Part shown: one piece after another, positions 33,801 through 47,200 of the stretch
How positions within the stretch are numbered: position 1 is the first letter of the stretch
Layout of the letters: each line of letters opens with the position of its first letter
Assembly: GCA_035771175.1 (NCBI GenBank)
Contig: CM069593.1
Coordinates: forward strand, 2,412,461-2,476,460
Source: Paratinospora sagittata
Lineage: Eukaryota > Streptophyta > Magnoliopsida > Ranunculales > Menispermaceae
Direction of reading: 5' to 3'
DNA length: 64,000 nucleotides
Translations under genes and position numbers: made by a program
Notes under the pieces: model-generated
Database searches by the model: none
What the model saw: the letters and a program-made list of their open reading frames with translations, nothing else
What the model was told of the DNA's origin: nothing

Positions 33801-35710
33801 CTTGCGAAAAGAGCTCGATAATCAGTCGAGTTTATAGGGTTTTGATCCTTAACAAGAACGTGAAATCTTTAAAATCTCTTTCCAGAGAGAGAGAGAGTGA
33901 GCTTAGAATGACTGAGGAACCAAAAGCGCACATGAGAGAGAGAAAAAGGAGTAACTGCCGCCAGCCCATACTTTACAATTTTGCTATACCCGTTCTCTTT
34001 GAACGCCACGTCATCATTGCTGCAACTTTCCTAATTGGACGGATTCGTTCTTGTCCAATGCCACGTCAGTGCGTCCGATGCTGCAATTTTTCCCTTTTGG
34101 CTGTAAGTATTTGGTTTGTATTATAGAAGACAACTCATTAGTTGAGTTTAATTGAAAAACTTTATATTTATGTTTATATTATCTATTTTTCTCTCAAAGT
34201 AAAGAATGATTGTCCTTTATATTTGTATAGATAATTATGAGACTAGCTTTTATCCTTTTGTTGCAATGAACAAGCTCATTAGATGTGTAGATATCTGTAA
34301 AAGCTTTTGATGTAATTTGTGTGTTAGGGCCTCCTGCGAGATTCTTCATAACACTTCCTACTGTATATTTGCCCCTTCTAGGTCTAAGTAAAATAAAGTA
34401 ATATTAAATTATTTTCATTATTATTAGTCCTTAATAACAATAACTATTGTAAAAATAACAGTAAGATAAACTGGTAAGTTCTCCGTTAATACATGTTTAC
34501 ACCAATGATTTACCTTCAACTCTTATTCTTTTTTGTATATTGTTTTAGATAAATTGAGGTATCTCCATACCCTTCGAGTGTGAAACTAGTCTCTATTTAA
34601 GGCAGAAATGAAATAGTAAACTTCTCTCAACAAGGATGTCTCTTATAATTGAACCTTATAACTTTTATATATAAACGATTTTGGGACTCAGCCTGACCAA
34701 GCCAACTACTCGTTGGTAATTACACGTCATTTTTATCAAAAAAATTATTAAGACATGATATAGTAATCCTGAGGTCAAACTTTGTGTATAAACATTATAG
34801 CTCGTCACTTTATCTTAACAATATGACTATCGTGACCACAAGATAAAAAAATGCAAATAAAATCACAACTAATAGAGAAAAACAAAAAAATAATTATCTG
34901 CTGCAACATAATCAATTGCATTAAATTTGTCATGATGATAAGCCGACAGGAAAGCGACAAATAATTTTATTTGTTACTCCATAATCTATCAATTGCATCA
35001 ATTACATGTAATAAATATCACAAACATAATCATGGATGACAGAAGAAAAACGACAATTAACTGATTGTTGCAACACAATCATACAAACAATCAATTGCCT
35101 TAAATTTTTTTGTAATAAGCTGACAAGAAAAATGACAAGTAGTCATACGTTACCTCAAAATAAAATCGCATTAAATTTCTCCGTTTATTTTAATACCGCA
35201 CTATCCAAATAAATCTTGATGTTCAGATTAACTTTAAGTCAGAATCCTAACTACTGGATCCAATTGTATTAAATTAAGAAATATTTAAATCAAAATGAAA
35301 TTAACCTAAACTGGCTCAACAAATCAACCAATTTTAACCAAATGAATCAGCAAAATTGTTAATTCATACAATATCTTTCTATATATTTGAGAACTCAACT
35401 GAGTTGGACTAGGTCGAGTTAACCGAGTTCGGCCGAGTTGGTCAATCAAAGCCGTCACACGAGACATTACAATTTTTTAGTAAGAAAAACAGACATGCGG
35501 TCTTCTGGAACCTTCTTTCGCGAGCTAAGCGAGAGAAAGCGAGTAACAGATCAGACCTTTTTGTCTGCCCTTTTTGCGCATTTCTTTTTTATTTCTTTTT
35601 TGACCGGAAAAGAATTTCATTTTCCGCGACTTTCATACGTTACAAAGGCCGATAAACGGCAGAGTGACAAGTGTTGCTTTTGCAGAGCTCCATTATTGGA
35701 CGCTCTCGGC
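33801..35710. other. intergenic and HPt upstream region
   Basis: Near 34000-34070 two GCCACGTCA sites flank an inverted CCAAT pair (ATTGGAC at 34034, GTCCAAT at 34053). The rest, to about 35400, is AT-rich and empty. Frames here show no motif. Confidence 0.45.
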
Positions 35711-35716
35711 TATAAA
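35711..35716 (+). promoter_or_regulatory. TATA box of the HPt gene
   Basis: TATAAA in GGCTATAAATTCG lies about 90 bp before the start codon at 35802, a normal plant position allowing a short 5' UTR. Confidence 0.6.
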
Positions 35717-35801
35717 TTCGACCTCTCGGCTTCACAAATTTCAGTTTATTAGTGTTTCAAAGTTGAAATCATCTCTTCTCGTTCTTCAGTTCTTGAGAGA
35801 A

Positions 35802-37215
35802 ATGGCTTCCTCTTCTTCTTACAAGCAGCAGCTCGATGATTACCTCGCTTCCTTGTACAGCGAGGTAAAAAACGATAATATTTGTGCTGGTTCTGCTTGA
35901 TTCCGCTTGGAAATCGATTTGATTGGCGGTTTTTAGGGTTTTGTTTGACGATTATGCTGAGAATTCATCTTTTTTGTTTGCATGCGAGCATTTGTGTTTC
36001 TAATGTTGATTATCGGAGGATTTGTGTTTGTAATGTCGATTATCGGATGGTTTTCTGGCAGATTAGTGTCTTAATTGACGTGTTCGGACTCTTTTAGTTC
36101 ATAGTCATTCAGATTCTAACTCATGATCTTGTTTAGAATGTGTTTTTTTTTTTTTCGGATTTTGTTTGATTTCTTTGCATGCATTGTGTTTCTAAAGCCG
36201 ATTATCGAATAATCTGCAGGATTTGTGTTTCTAGTGTTGATTGTCGGATTATCTGCTGACTGATTAGTCTTAATCGATATGGTTGGACTGTTTTAGTTCA
36301 CGGTCATAGGAATGTCTTTAGTTATTTAGCTCATGATCTTGTTTCGCATGTTTTTTTTTTTTTCTGATTTCGTTTGATTTGTTTTGAAGATCTTTGTGCT
36401 TAGGAAAGATGTTTATTTACGTGACTCGTTTCGATCGGATTTGGAGTTCTGACGGTGAACTGATGATCTTGTGTTTGCATGCTCTACGTTTTTTAGACGA
36501 TGTTTTTGAATAATTAGATAAAGTCGTCTAGATTGCTCTTTGAATGAGAATGACGAGTCTCTTTAGTTAGATTTTGAAGATCGTGCTGAAAATAGTTAAT
36601 ACGTGTTTATAAGTCCGATTTTCGAACCTTTTACTGGTTTGGTTGCCCTCCGACAATATCTAATTTATTTATTTAATTTTTATCAAAAGATATCTTAATT
36701 GTTTATCTCACGATCGTTGTTTTGGTAATCATTGTTGGAGTCTTTTTTTTATCATTTATTTGTTTTGCTTTGATGGCTGATAGACTGAAAATGGAATTCT
36801 GATGGCATAACTGGTGTTCCTTAATTTATGCATGCTTGTGATAATCAAAGGATAGATTCTCAAATTATTTCCGAGATAGTATTTTTTTTGTAGATAGATA
36901 TTGCTCGATATGGTTCTTCTTGAATCATATCTATATAGATTCTCTAATTATTTTTTCATCTATTCGTCTCTCCTGTTTACGAGGTTTTCATGCTTGCTGT
37001 CTTGTTTCTTGCAGGGGTTACTTGACAAGAGTTTTGAGCAGCTCCAAGTGCTGCAAGATTCATGTCCTCATTTCATTGATGAAATTCTCACGTTGTTCAT
37101 CAATGATACTCAAAGGATCTTGGACGAAGCTACAAATTATATGTATGTTTTATTTTTTTTAATATGACATAGTTGATTCATGTTTTTCTTTATGTACCTT
37201 GTATCTTGTTGGGTC

Positions 37216-37289
<74 letters not shown>

Positions 37290-40222
37290 GTACTTTACTT
37301 TCCTCTTAATGACAGGGCCAACCCTGCTGTTGATCTCCGTGCGATGTATGAGTTCTCTCACCAATTGAAGGGAAGCAGTTCCAGGTGATACAAACATCCA
37401 CCTATAAAAGCTTGGCTTGCATATGATAACTTGAATCCAATCTCTTTGGTCAAGTAAATTGAATTGGAAGGTTTGCATGTTGGACGTAGATAAAACTTAT
37501 GCATGAAACACATTCTTGGTGTTAATAGCAGCCATCTTCATATCCTCCTATGATCCTGGTCCTAATATTGTTTCTAATGAAAATCTGTTTCCCCCTTTTG
37601 ATGTACAAAATATGAGTTTGCTAAAGGTCTAGACGAGAGTTGACAGATTGAATGCCTTGGATCATCTAATCTGGCTAATTAAATGTTTAAAGATCTCTGA
37701 GGTTTGGCTTTTGCTACATTTTCATTATGAATGGTATCAGGTGGTTGAGGTAGAATACCTAAAAGTTCTTTGCCTAATATTTTCATAACATTGAACCAAC
37801 CTTTTCTCCACCCAGTGATGATGGAAAATTTAATTTAAATATGAGAGTATATCACAGTTTTGTTTATGAATTTATGGGGCACTTGGCACAATTAATTATT
37901 TATTAAAATTAGCACGAGTTTGAATACATTTTTGCTAACCCCGTGTAGTTGGAAAAAGGTTTAATTAAGTTGAGTTAACTTGCATGATGTCTTGATTTTT
38001 CCTGAAATTGTCAAAAACAAAACTTCCTTTGTTAAAACAATTGAAGTAGTCTACCCATTTTTTACTATGTTCATCTTGATGCCCTGCCTTAATATGACAC
38101 TAATGGAATACTCAATAGCTATTTGTTGGCAAAATATGTGTCTAGGATATTCACCCTTAAATGAAAGGTTTACATCCAATGCCCTAAAATATTCTCATCC
38201 CCTATTGGTTAGAAAAATGGAACAGCTGGACTCTTCTTGCTCTCCTTCCATTATTAATGTCAACTATTTGCTGAAGCTTACTCCCTTTTGCATATTTGGT
38301 GTTGCAGTGTTGGAGCTAGGCTGGTGAAACTTGCCTGCATTAACTTGCGTCAGGCAAGTGAGGTGGACAATTATGTAAGGTAAATAGGAAGCATATACTA
38401 TCTTAAACATTTCCTAGTTCGGTGATGTGAGATTTTCAGTTGAACTTGCACTATGACACTTTATTAGCAATTTGTATGACATTCGTTGTTTCTTTCGAAC
38501 TTCCTTCCTTTCCTTGAAGGTTCTTTTTGATAAATGACTAGAATTTTCTTTTCAGTAGAGTGGTTTGACACCGCTGGCCCCATTTTTCATGGGATTCTTT
38601 TGATCCCTAGTTTTTTGAAATCTGCACAAAAGATTCACTGCTTCATTCATCATAGATTAGATCTATGTAAGGATTACGAGAAAAAAAATTATGTATAACC
38701 AAACTAATATTGCAGCTTCTCTCAAGGTAGGAGCTAAAACAACTCTGAAAGGTTCTTCTTGTTGAAGTGCATTGCATTCTTTTTTGAAGTAGCACGGATT
38801 GGATGTTTTGGCTGACAATCATCAATCTTACATCTTAACATATATGGTCCTCGAAAAAAAATAAAAATGAAAAGTAAGATTCATGTAGTCAATCCTTGTG
38901 TGTATTGTTGGGATGTGCTTGTTTATTTAATTTGATGCATGCTTCAGATACTAATATCTTACACATCAACATGACCCTGAAATTATTCCCGATTTCACTC
39001 TTTAGACCACAAATCACTGATATACATTTTTATTGCATCTTGTTGCTCAAACATAATTTCTCCATTTATCTTATAAATAAAAATGCTTTACTCACTATGT
39101 AAATGCTAGAATTTCTTTTCTTTTTTTTTTTCTTTTTTTGTTTGCATTTTATATTGATTGTTCTTTATATCAGTCTCTACCTAACTGAGCATATTCTTTG
39201 TGGTAATGTGTGTGTGTGTGTGTTTTGAGTTTACTCAACACCAAGTTCATGTAGTTTTGATGAAAACTTTTCTTTTTTTGGCCATCTTTTAGGTGTCTGG
39301 AGGCATTCAATAATCTTAAACGTGAATACTATAATATTCGAGACAAATTTCTGACCATAATTCAGGTAATACTTAATGCTATCATGGTAAACGGTCTGTT
39401 CATTGGCTTCCTTATGTGATATAAAATTAATGTAATATGTTTGATGCTCCTGAGTTTGTTACGAAGGAAAAATGTATAGTACGTTTAACTTTCAAAGGTG
39501 ATTTAATGTGGCACACCTAATGAGAACCACAGGGCAACATATTGTAGTTTTTACATTGTCCTTGCATTTGATTTTTATCTGGGAAAAACAAAATGCTTCA
39601 TAACATATTCTTTGAGTTTGTACTTGTTAAAAAAAAAAAGGTAACAGGGAAAAGGGAAACAATGTTCTACCCTACCCTAGGTCCTTTCTGATTTTCTAGG
39701 TCTTTCCTAATGGAAGACGGGAGCATCTATACTGTAGTCGACATGTAAAGGAGAATGGCTTTGCTGCAGTCAACTTTTTTTTAATGCTAAAAGCCTATAA
39801 CCATCTTATTTTTATGACATTATAAATGATGATATTGCTATATAAATATGTATTTAGAACCACGTTGATTAAATCATAAGCAAGTATTGTTTCCAAAAGA
39901 GGAGTTTATATTATATACAATATGAAGTTAACTAGATATCTACCTCTTATAATTATGTTTCATGGATGATGTAATGCAATACAATGAGTGAAAATTTTAA
40001 TGTATTGGACATGCTGATCTGCACTAATCAGTATTGGTAATGAAGGTCAGAGTTATTTGTAAAGGGTAAACTCTTAGATTGAGTAATTTTGATATATCAC
40101 CATACTCAAGAATGTTCTTTGGCACCGTAACCTTCTTTTTTTGCTACCATTCTCAAAATTCAGCTTATTTTCATGTTTGTTAATGATGTTTATATTTTGT
40201 GCAGCTTGACCGCATCATGTGA
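35802..40222 (+). CDS. histidine-containing phosphotransfer protein (AHP type)
   Basis: Six exons: 35802-35864, 37015-37142, 37316-37384, 38308-38379, 39293-39365 and 40205-40222; 423 nt, 140 residues; phases fit at every GT-AG junction. The product is an HPt protein: FEQLQVLQDSCPHFIDEIL, then the phosphorylation motif HQLKGSSSSVGA with H79, K82 and G83, and the C-terminal helix (KREYYNIRDKF). These small proteins carry phosphate from hybrid histidine kinases such as cytokinin receptors to response regulators, moving between cytosol and nucleus. The active His is present, so it is not an AHP6-type pseudo-HPt. The start lies in MASSSSYKQQLDDYL after a TATA box. The last coding exon is only six codons. 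Intron 2 has a long CT run next to the acceptor. Confidence 0.93.
37218..37286 (+). repeat. CT microsatellite in HPt intron 2
   Basis: An uninterrupted (CT)n of 69 bp ends 29 bp before exon 3 of the HPt gene, in a 173-bp intron. It acts as, or competes with, the polypyrimidine tract. The apparent Ser/Leu and Arg/Glu frames here are repeat artefacts. Confidence 0.95.
37937..37980 (+). repeat. GTTGG..AAAGGTTT repeat tail in HPt intron 3
   Basis: CCCCGTGTAGTTGGAAAAAGG followed by TTTAATTAAGTTGAGTT matches the dispersed repeat tail seen at 14.2, 19.0, 27.7 and 51.2 kb. Confidence 0.5.
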
Positions 40223-41213
40223 TCAGTACATATGATCCGAAAGAGCAGTGGCAAGAGGGTGGTTGGCTTTTGGATCCTCCTTTTATGTAGGTCTGATGTA
40301 GCTGGGAACTCATTCTCTGTTATTTCAACCTATATGAATAAATTTGTCATCTGCTTATAAAAAAGTTACATCTTTCTGTGGTATAGTATACCATTTGTCT
40401 TCTTGATACAAAATGTCACCATACAAAAATATATAATAAATATGGTCTATTATACTTGAAAGTATGCTCTGTGTCAATTCACTCACGGTCCTGCACTTTC
40501 GCAGCTGACCCTTTTAACTTTTTGCCTTTTCAAAAGCATGTCCATTGGTTCTTACTTTCATGTTCCCATTCTAGAACATTATGCAAAAAGAAAAAGGACA
40601 AATAAAGAGGAAAATGAAGACATTGGCCCATACAAGGGTCAAGGATGTTGTTTATTATGACCATTACTGAAGTGAAATGAGGCAAATATTATGTCTATCT
40701 GATAGGAAAAGCATAGGGAGTGAGAAGGGTAAAAAAAATGATTGTGGTAAGAAAGCTTCATATTTTGGAGAAATAATATTTAGTGCACAACTCAGATCAT
40801 AATGCCATGCGACCACTTTTGAGAGCTTTAATTCTTTCCTACATATTTTTCCAATCTCATCCTCTGTCAAAGAACTCATCATAGGATAGTTCTCTACTTT
40901 ATTTAATCTTTACATATCAAATCTCACCATCCCCCCAAACCCTTTCTCACTAAAAAATTTTAAAACTTCATGTAGTTAAAAAAATTTGGCTCTAAATAAT
41001 GTTAAATGAGGCATTAATAATAATATTTTTATTTTTTGTTTGTCATCAATGTCTGTATAAAACAAAATGTCTTTGGATCACTTTACTAAGATTGGTTTTA
41101 TTGGCTGAAACTAGTGTTGCCAAACCGGTTATGGGATCACAATGTCCAGCTTGTCCTTTTCTGGTTCAGCCTGTTTGGTGTTGAACTTTTTCTTATGCGG
41201 TTATCAGTTTGAT
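40223..41213. other. HPt 3' flank and intergenic
   Basis: A likely polyadenylation signal (TGAATAAATT) lies near 40335. No other feature is seen. Confidence 0.5.
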
Positions 41214-41218
41214 ATGTG

Positions 41219-41451
41219 TGTTGGAATGGTAAATAATTTAGATTATATTATATTAGAGTTAGTGTCTAGTTATAAGATTTAAGAAGTGTGTCCAATTAGA
41301 AATTTGGGTTAGTGTTGGAGTAGATTTATCTTATTGTACTAGGATTACAAGTTGTTTAGGATTTAGGTGTTGGGTGTCTATAAATACACCACCACATCCT
41401 AGGTTGTAATACGAGTTTAAGAGAAATAAAGATTAGAAATTTTCTCCAACA
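41219..41451 (+). mobile_element. solo LTR, 233 bp, TSD ATGTG
   Basis: The sequence begins TGTTGGAATGG and ends TCTCCAACA, so the ends are inverted (TGTTGGA/TCCAACA). It is flanked by ATGTG at 41214-41218 and 41452-41456. It contains a TATA box (TCTATAAATACA near 41380) and an AATAAAG signal after it. No internal region follows. It looks like a solo LTR of a small copia-type element left after LTR-LTR recombination. Orientation comes from the TATA and AATAAA order. Confidence 0.85.
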
Positions 41452-41456
41452 ATGTG

Positions 41457-41710
41457 TTGTTGGATAAACACCTATTAGTTATAGCTTTTGGGTTAAGTAG
41501 TTTTTAATATGGTATCGAAGCTTTAATTTTGTAAAAGATTTTGGGTTCAAGTCCCGTTGTTGGCATTTGTATATTTTTCATTTGGATAATTAATATTTTT
41601 TTTTCTTTTGGCTCTTCACATGAGGATGATTGTTAGTCGTAGCTTTGATAGACATTGTTGGGCTTTTGTTTATCAACTATATTTTTTGGGTTGAGTAGTT
41701 TTCAACAGAA
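41457..41710 (+). repeat. tRNA-like dispersed repeat, copy 2
   Basis: It contains TATAGCTTTTGGGTTAAGTAG (A-box-like), AATATGGTATCGAAGC and TTGGGTTCAAGTCCCG (GGTTCAAGTCC at 41544-41554 fits a Pol III B box), then an ATTTGTATATTTTTCATTTG stretch and a repeat of the opening module. Related to 14508-14795 and 54600-54892. Confidence 0.65.
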
Positions 41711-41733
41711 CACTTGTTGGCGTGAGCCATAAT

Positions 41734-41899
41734 TGTTGACAATTAGCGTTAGTTTCGTTAGTTTAGCCGTAATAGATTAGCGTTAGTTTAGGAAGTTTGA
41801 AAATAACAAAGATTTTGTTTTGATTTTATTCCTTTAGAATGTATATAACCTATGGAAATACATAGAAAAATATATGAAAAAAAGAATGTGTTGACAACA
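41734..41899. repeat. possible small LTR-like sequence
   Basis: It begins TGTTGACAATTAGC and ends TGTTGACAACA, with a TATA-like GTATATAACC. Ends TGTTG/CAACA are LTR-like, but I find no target duplication and no partner. Confidence 0.3.
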
Positions 41900-44212
41900 C
41901 TCTCTCTCCTTATTTATTTATTATTCATGCGAGTGATATACCCATTGAAAAATCAAGCTTTCATTAAATCATACGGGGATGCTTGTATCGCATGGGGGGA
42001 GGGATCGAATTTTGATGGGTGTTCCTTTAGCATTTTTCTTTTTGTTTTTTATACAGATTGTGTCCTTTTCAGGTGGTTCTGCAATTGAGTATATTAGTGA
42101 TTATAAAACGTATATATTCCATTGTTGTCAAAAAGGTGATTGTGATGAGAAGCACCCGACACTTATGTTTGGCTGCAGGTTGGTCTTTTTGGTGCCATCC
42201 CCAAACTTTAATCTGATTAACATGTTTACCCTTGCTGATACACAGGTCATGTGGCTTAAAGGTGAGATATGGTAGTGTGGAAAGCACAAAGGCAAAAAAA
42301 AAAGAAAAAAAGAAAAAAAGAAAAAAGAAGGGTAAAACCTGTAAGATTCAGAACTAAACGAATGTCTGAATCATAGAGAGAATGATCAAGAACAATGAAT
42401 AAACGAAGAACAGAGAAGGGGCATGAAAGTTGTTGATGTGATCATTACAGGTCAAGATACTTTCCATTGATCATTACAATACTTAAATATATTGCACAAG
42501 AATGATCTCAACCATTGAATAATAACAAACTAAACCAGCACAGTTGACATAACAGGCTTAACTATATAACTCCAAAACTGACTATGCAGAGTCACTAAAA
42601 CTGATGCTAACTTAAGAAGGAAGGCAGTACACAAACTGAGTTATGTATTAGCTCAGCTTATTATCTCAAACAAAACGAAGCTTTTAATTTTGCTTCTTAC
42701 TCTCCCAAGTGTACATGGTGATAATTTATCTCCACCAAATCGAATCCCTTTTCTTGCCACTTGCTCACTATGCACTTGTAGTCGTCTATTAGGTGTCAGC
42801 CCCTGAAAAAAAAAAAATGAAAAAACCCTATGTGCATTGCCTACAATGGCCCTATTATTATTTTATTATGGCAAATGCCCCTTCAAACGAAGTCTACTAA
42901 AATATGCAACACGAGTTCATTTGTCTATATATTTTAGTTTTGTCATTTCTTACACCACGCGCGGTTCGCGGTGCGCTTATTCTTCTCTTTAAAAATGGTG
43001 CTTTTGTAGTGTAATCTGCTTCTTCATGTCGTCGTGTGGGTTTTCGAAGTGGTTGATGTGATGGGCTGATAGGGACCGTATAATGAGAAAGACGATTACA
43101 GCCAGAGGGCAATGCTTGGGAGTCTTGCTAAAGAAAAGAAATAATAATTGTAATTAGAAAAAATAAACGGCAATTCAAACGGTACTTATAGCACTTTAAA
43201 CAATGATAAAGAAAATAGAGAAATGCTAAGAAAAATACCCTCACCGCAAAATGAGTATATGGAACTTAAACAAAAAAATAAAAATTCATCCTATTAACGT
43301 TAAGCTGCATGAAGTTTCATATTTGCGATTTTAGGTGATGTTTGACACTTTTATCCTTATAAAGAAATCAAAAGTGCTGTTGGGACAATCTTCACTCAAA
43401 ATTTTTGTAGCACCTCTCAAATAATTAAACAAACTATAATCAGTTATTAATACATGATTTAAAACAATTAGATATTGTTGAATATGCATAATTTGGACTG
43501 TTACTTGTGTTGTAGTCATATGTCACTACTTTTAACACTTCTAGATTGTCACAGAAAACAAATCAACACGTGATTTGAAATCTTCCAAAAAAAATCGAAA
43601 TGATACGTTATTTTAAACTGTAGTTTATGTTGTAATTATTTTAACACTATTCATCAACCTTACTATCACATATAATAATCTTACAGCAAACAACAAATAC
43701 TATGATCTAAAAGACTTCACATTCATTTGACCCGAAAATATAAAAATAAACGATCACATTAAAGATGTCATTATTTGTCACTTTTTAGCCTTAAATCATG
43801 TTCCAAAGCTAGGTACTGTGGTCCAGCTTTGCTCTTGACAAGTTAAAGGAGGCATGCTGCTGGGAACAACAGGCCGTTCGCAGTTTGCTCCAGTTACTGT
43901 GCTATTATGCATACACATATTTTGTATAAGACTGATCATGCAAGAAAATTTGTGAAGAAATGTATAGAAGAGCGACCCAAGGCTTTTAGGTTTCTAGTCG
44001 GAGCTGACTTGAAGCGTATAGCACATTGTGACACTGGATGCGTGGATGCCGCACCCATTATGGCCAAGATGTTAATGGATGAGGTCCTGGGTAATTGGAT
44101 AGTTATAGATGTTTAAATGCAAAAGCATATGTAAGAGACATACACGAGGGATGCTGACTAGTAAAGGACTGAACATTAAAATCTAGACTAGAGAGAGCAA
44201 GTTAGCATTACA
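41900..44212. other. intergenic, no gene recognised
   Basis: Contains A-run repeats near 42293-42330. A plus-strand frame of 69 codons at 43907-44116 (with KKCIEERPKAFRFLVGAD) has gene-like composition but matches no family I know and has no partner exons. The 3' flank of the IQM gene is at the right end. Confidence 0.4.
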
Positions 44213-47200
44213 TTATAAAGATGACGGCTGAGGCTGGGGCTGTGGTGAAAGCGGACTGCTGCAAAGCGGTCGAAAAGATGAAGAATGTGTGGGGGTAGTT
44301 CTTGGCGAGAGCTGCACGAATTCGAGGGCTTGCACCCTTAATTCCATAGGATAATCCGCAACACACCCAATTCTTGGGCCAGCTCCTGTTGACCATTTTA
44401 GGGATAATTGATGTCCCAATTGATATGAACTTGCCGCTTTCTTGGAATTTATCCTCTGTAAAATTGCTTTCTTAGGCACCTCTGCTCTGGGGCTCTGCAG
44501 ACCAATTGATGAAGACCTTTGGTAACTCCCATTTCTTTCAGTTTCTGCAACTTCAGTTGATTCAATTTTTTCACCTTCAGCTTGCCCATCAGGTTGTCCA
44601 TCTTCCTTCAAATTGCTAGGAATTTCGATTTGGGCAGAAGCAGGTTTGGTATCTGCTGGGACTCCCATTTCTTTGTTCTCTTGAACGGATTTGACATCGT
44701 CATAGTTCTCATAGTCTTCAGAATAACGTATCTGATAATTCAGACGGTTACAAAATAATAACACCATAAGCTAAACTATGATAATTAGGAGTGTTAAATT
44801 ATATCAGACACAGAAAACACAACCCCTTTCCCCCAACACACAAACATGAAAAGAAGTGGTGCTATTATTGTCTAAATTAGCTTTGAACTCCCACATTCTG
44901 ATGCAAGGATGGCAAGAACAAGTTAATGGCACAACTGTACTTCTCCATTAAGGTTGAGTCCACACATAAGAAAAAAGAAGGTTGCATTTGATTCACGATC
45001 CAGAAACAAGAATATAATCCAAAAAGAGAACTTGGAAAAGGACTTTTTATTGTTTTCTGAAAACAACTTGTTTTCTTAACAAAAAGTGAAAAACTGTTTT
45101 CGAAATCAAACAAGTTTCTGGTATTTTCGGATACAGAAAACTATATCCAGTTTACGACCCAAATGGGGCCGAAGCTTCCTCTATTTCTAAATTTATTTCA
45201 AACACCCCACATTCTGAAACAAATTAAAGAATCCCAAGATGGCAAGGACAAATTAATCGCACACCTGTACATCATTGAGGCTGACTCCGTTTTCCTTTAG
45301 AAAGTTCTGAAACCTGCCAAGGATCTCATCTGTTGGGCGGTAATGTCCACTGTATGCTGAGATAGACTATAATTAAACAAAGCATTTGAGGATCAGATAA
45401 AGAAGACGATATAATTTTGAAGTTCAACAAGGTACTAGCCCAAGAGTTCATATCTTGACCTGATGCAACCAAGAATTATTGATGCAGTCAGGAACAGGTA
45501 TCTCTCTACAGACATTTTCATGTTTTGCACGTGCATGCTAAGAGTGGGAACAGTTAATCGATATGTATTTCACAAAAGGACCAGGTATAAGTCTCTTGCA
45601 GTTGGCTTGAGTGGTCACAAAATGGTTTGTTAGGTTAACAGATCCAAGGTCAAGTACTGACCTTGCTAAGCTACCATGGGTCCCCTGAACCATGGGCTCA
45701 ACCTCACTCAGACATGGACAAACTACAAATATAAGAATGTGAAAATGACAAAGCTAAAAAGGCCAAACTTCTTATGAATTCCAATAGCACTGTATGAACT
45801 GTACCTTAAGCACACCGCCATGTGCATCAAGTCTTCCTGCGGCAAGTGTAGCTCCTCCCGCCAAGAAGCTGGAGTGATGAAACACCCCCTTCTTTTTCTG
45901 GGAGTTAACATCAGAAATTAGTATTTTTGGAGAAACAGAAAAACAAGGTAAGGGAAAAAACTAACAATAAAACTGTAGAGCAAATAGTTCAATGTTTCAT
46001 TGAATTTCTACCTCACCGGCATAGAGTTTCTTTAAGGTGCTCATTACGAAAATCCACTTTGCCCCTTGCTCATTATTTGTATCTAGAAGTTCTCCAGTTT
46101 GTTTATGCAAGATTTTCCCATGAACAACTTCATATTCATAGTGTTCTCTCTCTTGCTAATCTCAGTTCAGAGTGATCAGAAGCGATAAGAGTGACATGTT
46201 AGAATAGGAAACCTTTTGATTGAACAATTCAATCAGCATAATCAATAGAGATCATAGAAACCATTATTAGAAAATTAAGTTTGCTTCGTAAATCTGTATA
46301 CAGAAAAGGACATACGGGTCCAAGATATTTGATGCACTGTTTTCGAAGTTTTGATCTTGGGCAATCCTTGAGATCAACCAATCTGCCATCTCCAATGTCC
46401 AACCTGCATCACAGGAATTCAGAAAACATCATGCATCTCCTCTCTTTATCATTGGAAATTCAATGGGACAGTGGCCTTAGAATTGAGTAGAGGGCAGATG
46501 GATAAGATTTCAAAGGTAATTCAATGCATATGACAGCCTACGCATACAAAACAACAGGTGTTCGGATTATAAATTTGGTCTTCCCCCTTTGTCCTCATTC
46601 TACAACTTGTCTTTGAATTAATAAATTATATAGTTTCTTTAAAAAAAAATAACAACTTAAGTCACTAATTTATCTGACTTTTGTCTTAAGTTACATTGGC
46701 GGGTTTGAATCTCAACTAATACCAACATTATTCCCACAACCATTTCTAGGCCCAATTATGAAGTTTTCCAAGCCTAGTCTCAACTAGTAGCAATACGGTG
46801 GCCCCTGGTACTTTTTAGGCCTACTGCATGATCCATTTCAAGTTACTAATCTCTATTCATGTAACGAATTTCTTCTAGTCCAACGTGAGAGTATTAATTC
46901 AGTTCACAATAAAATTTGAACTCAATATACGACCCTGTAAAACCTTCTCCCATCTTTAATAACATCAATTCCACGAGCGGTATGTTCCAAAGTGCACAAA
47001 GATTAAAAGAATACTAACAAACAACAGAAATGTGAAAATGACCAAAATATGTATCTAAAATTATACTCATGCCGTTGGGATTATTGATGAGTGATGAGTG
47101 ATGAGTGGTAGTAATTTCTTTTATCTTTTTCCTGGTGATGTAGTGACTTGCCACATGAATTGATTATGTGTATGCATTTTAGGTCGTTTTAGCATTGCTC

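Noticed and set aside
37137..37478. Frames with long Arg-Glu or Ser-Leu runs
   Set aside because: Artefact of the CT/GA microsatellite in an HPt intron.
43907..44116. 69-codon plus-strand frame with gene-like composition
   Set aside because: No recognised domain, no splice partners, no promoter; not enough for a gene call.
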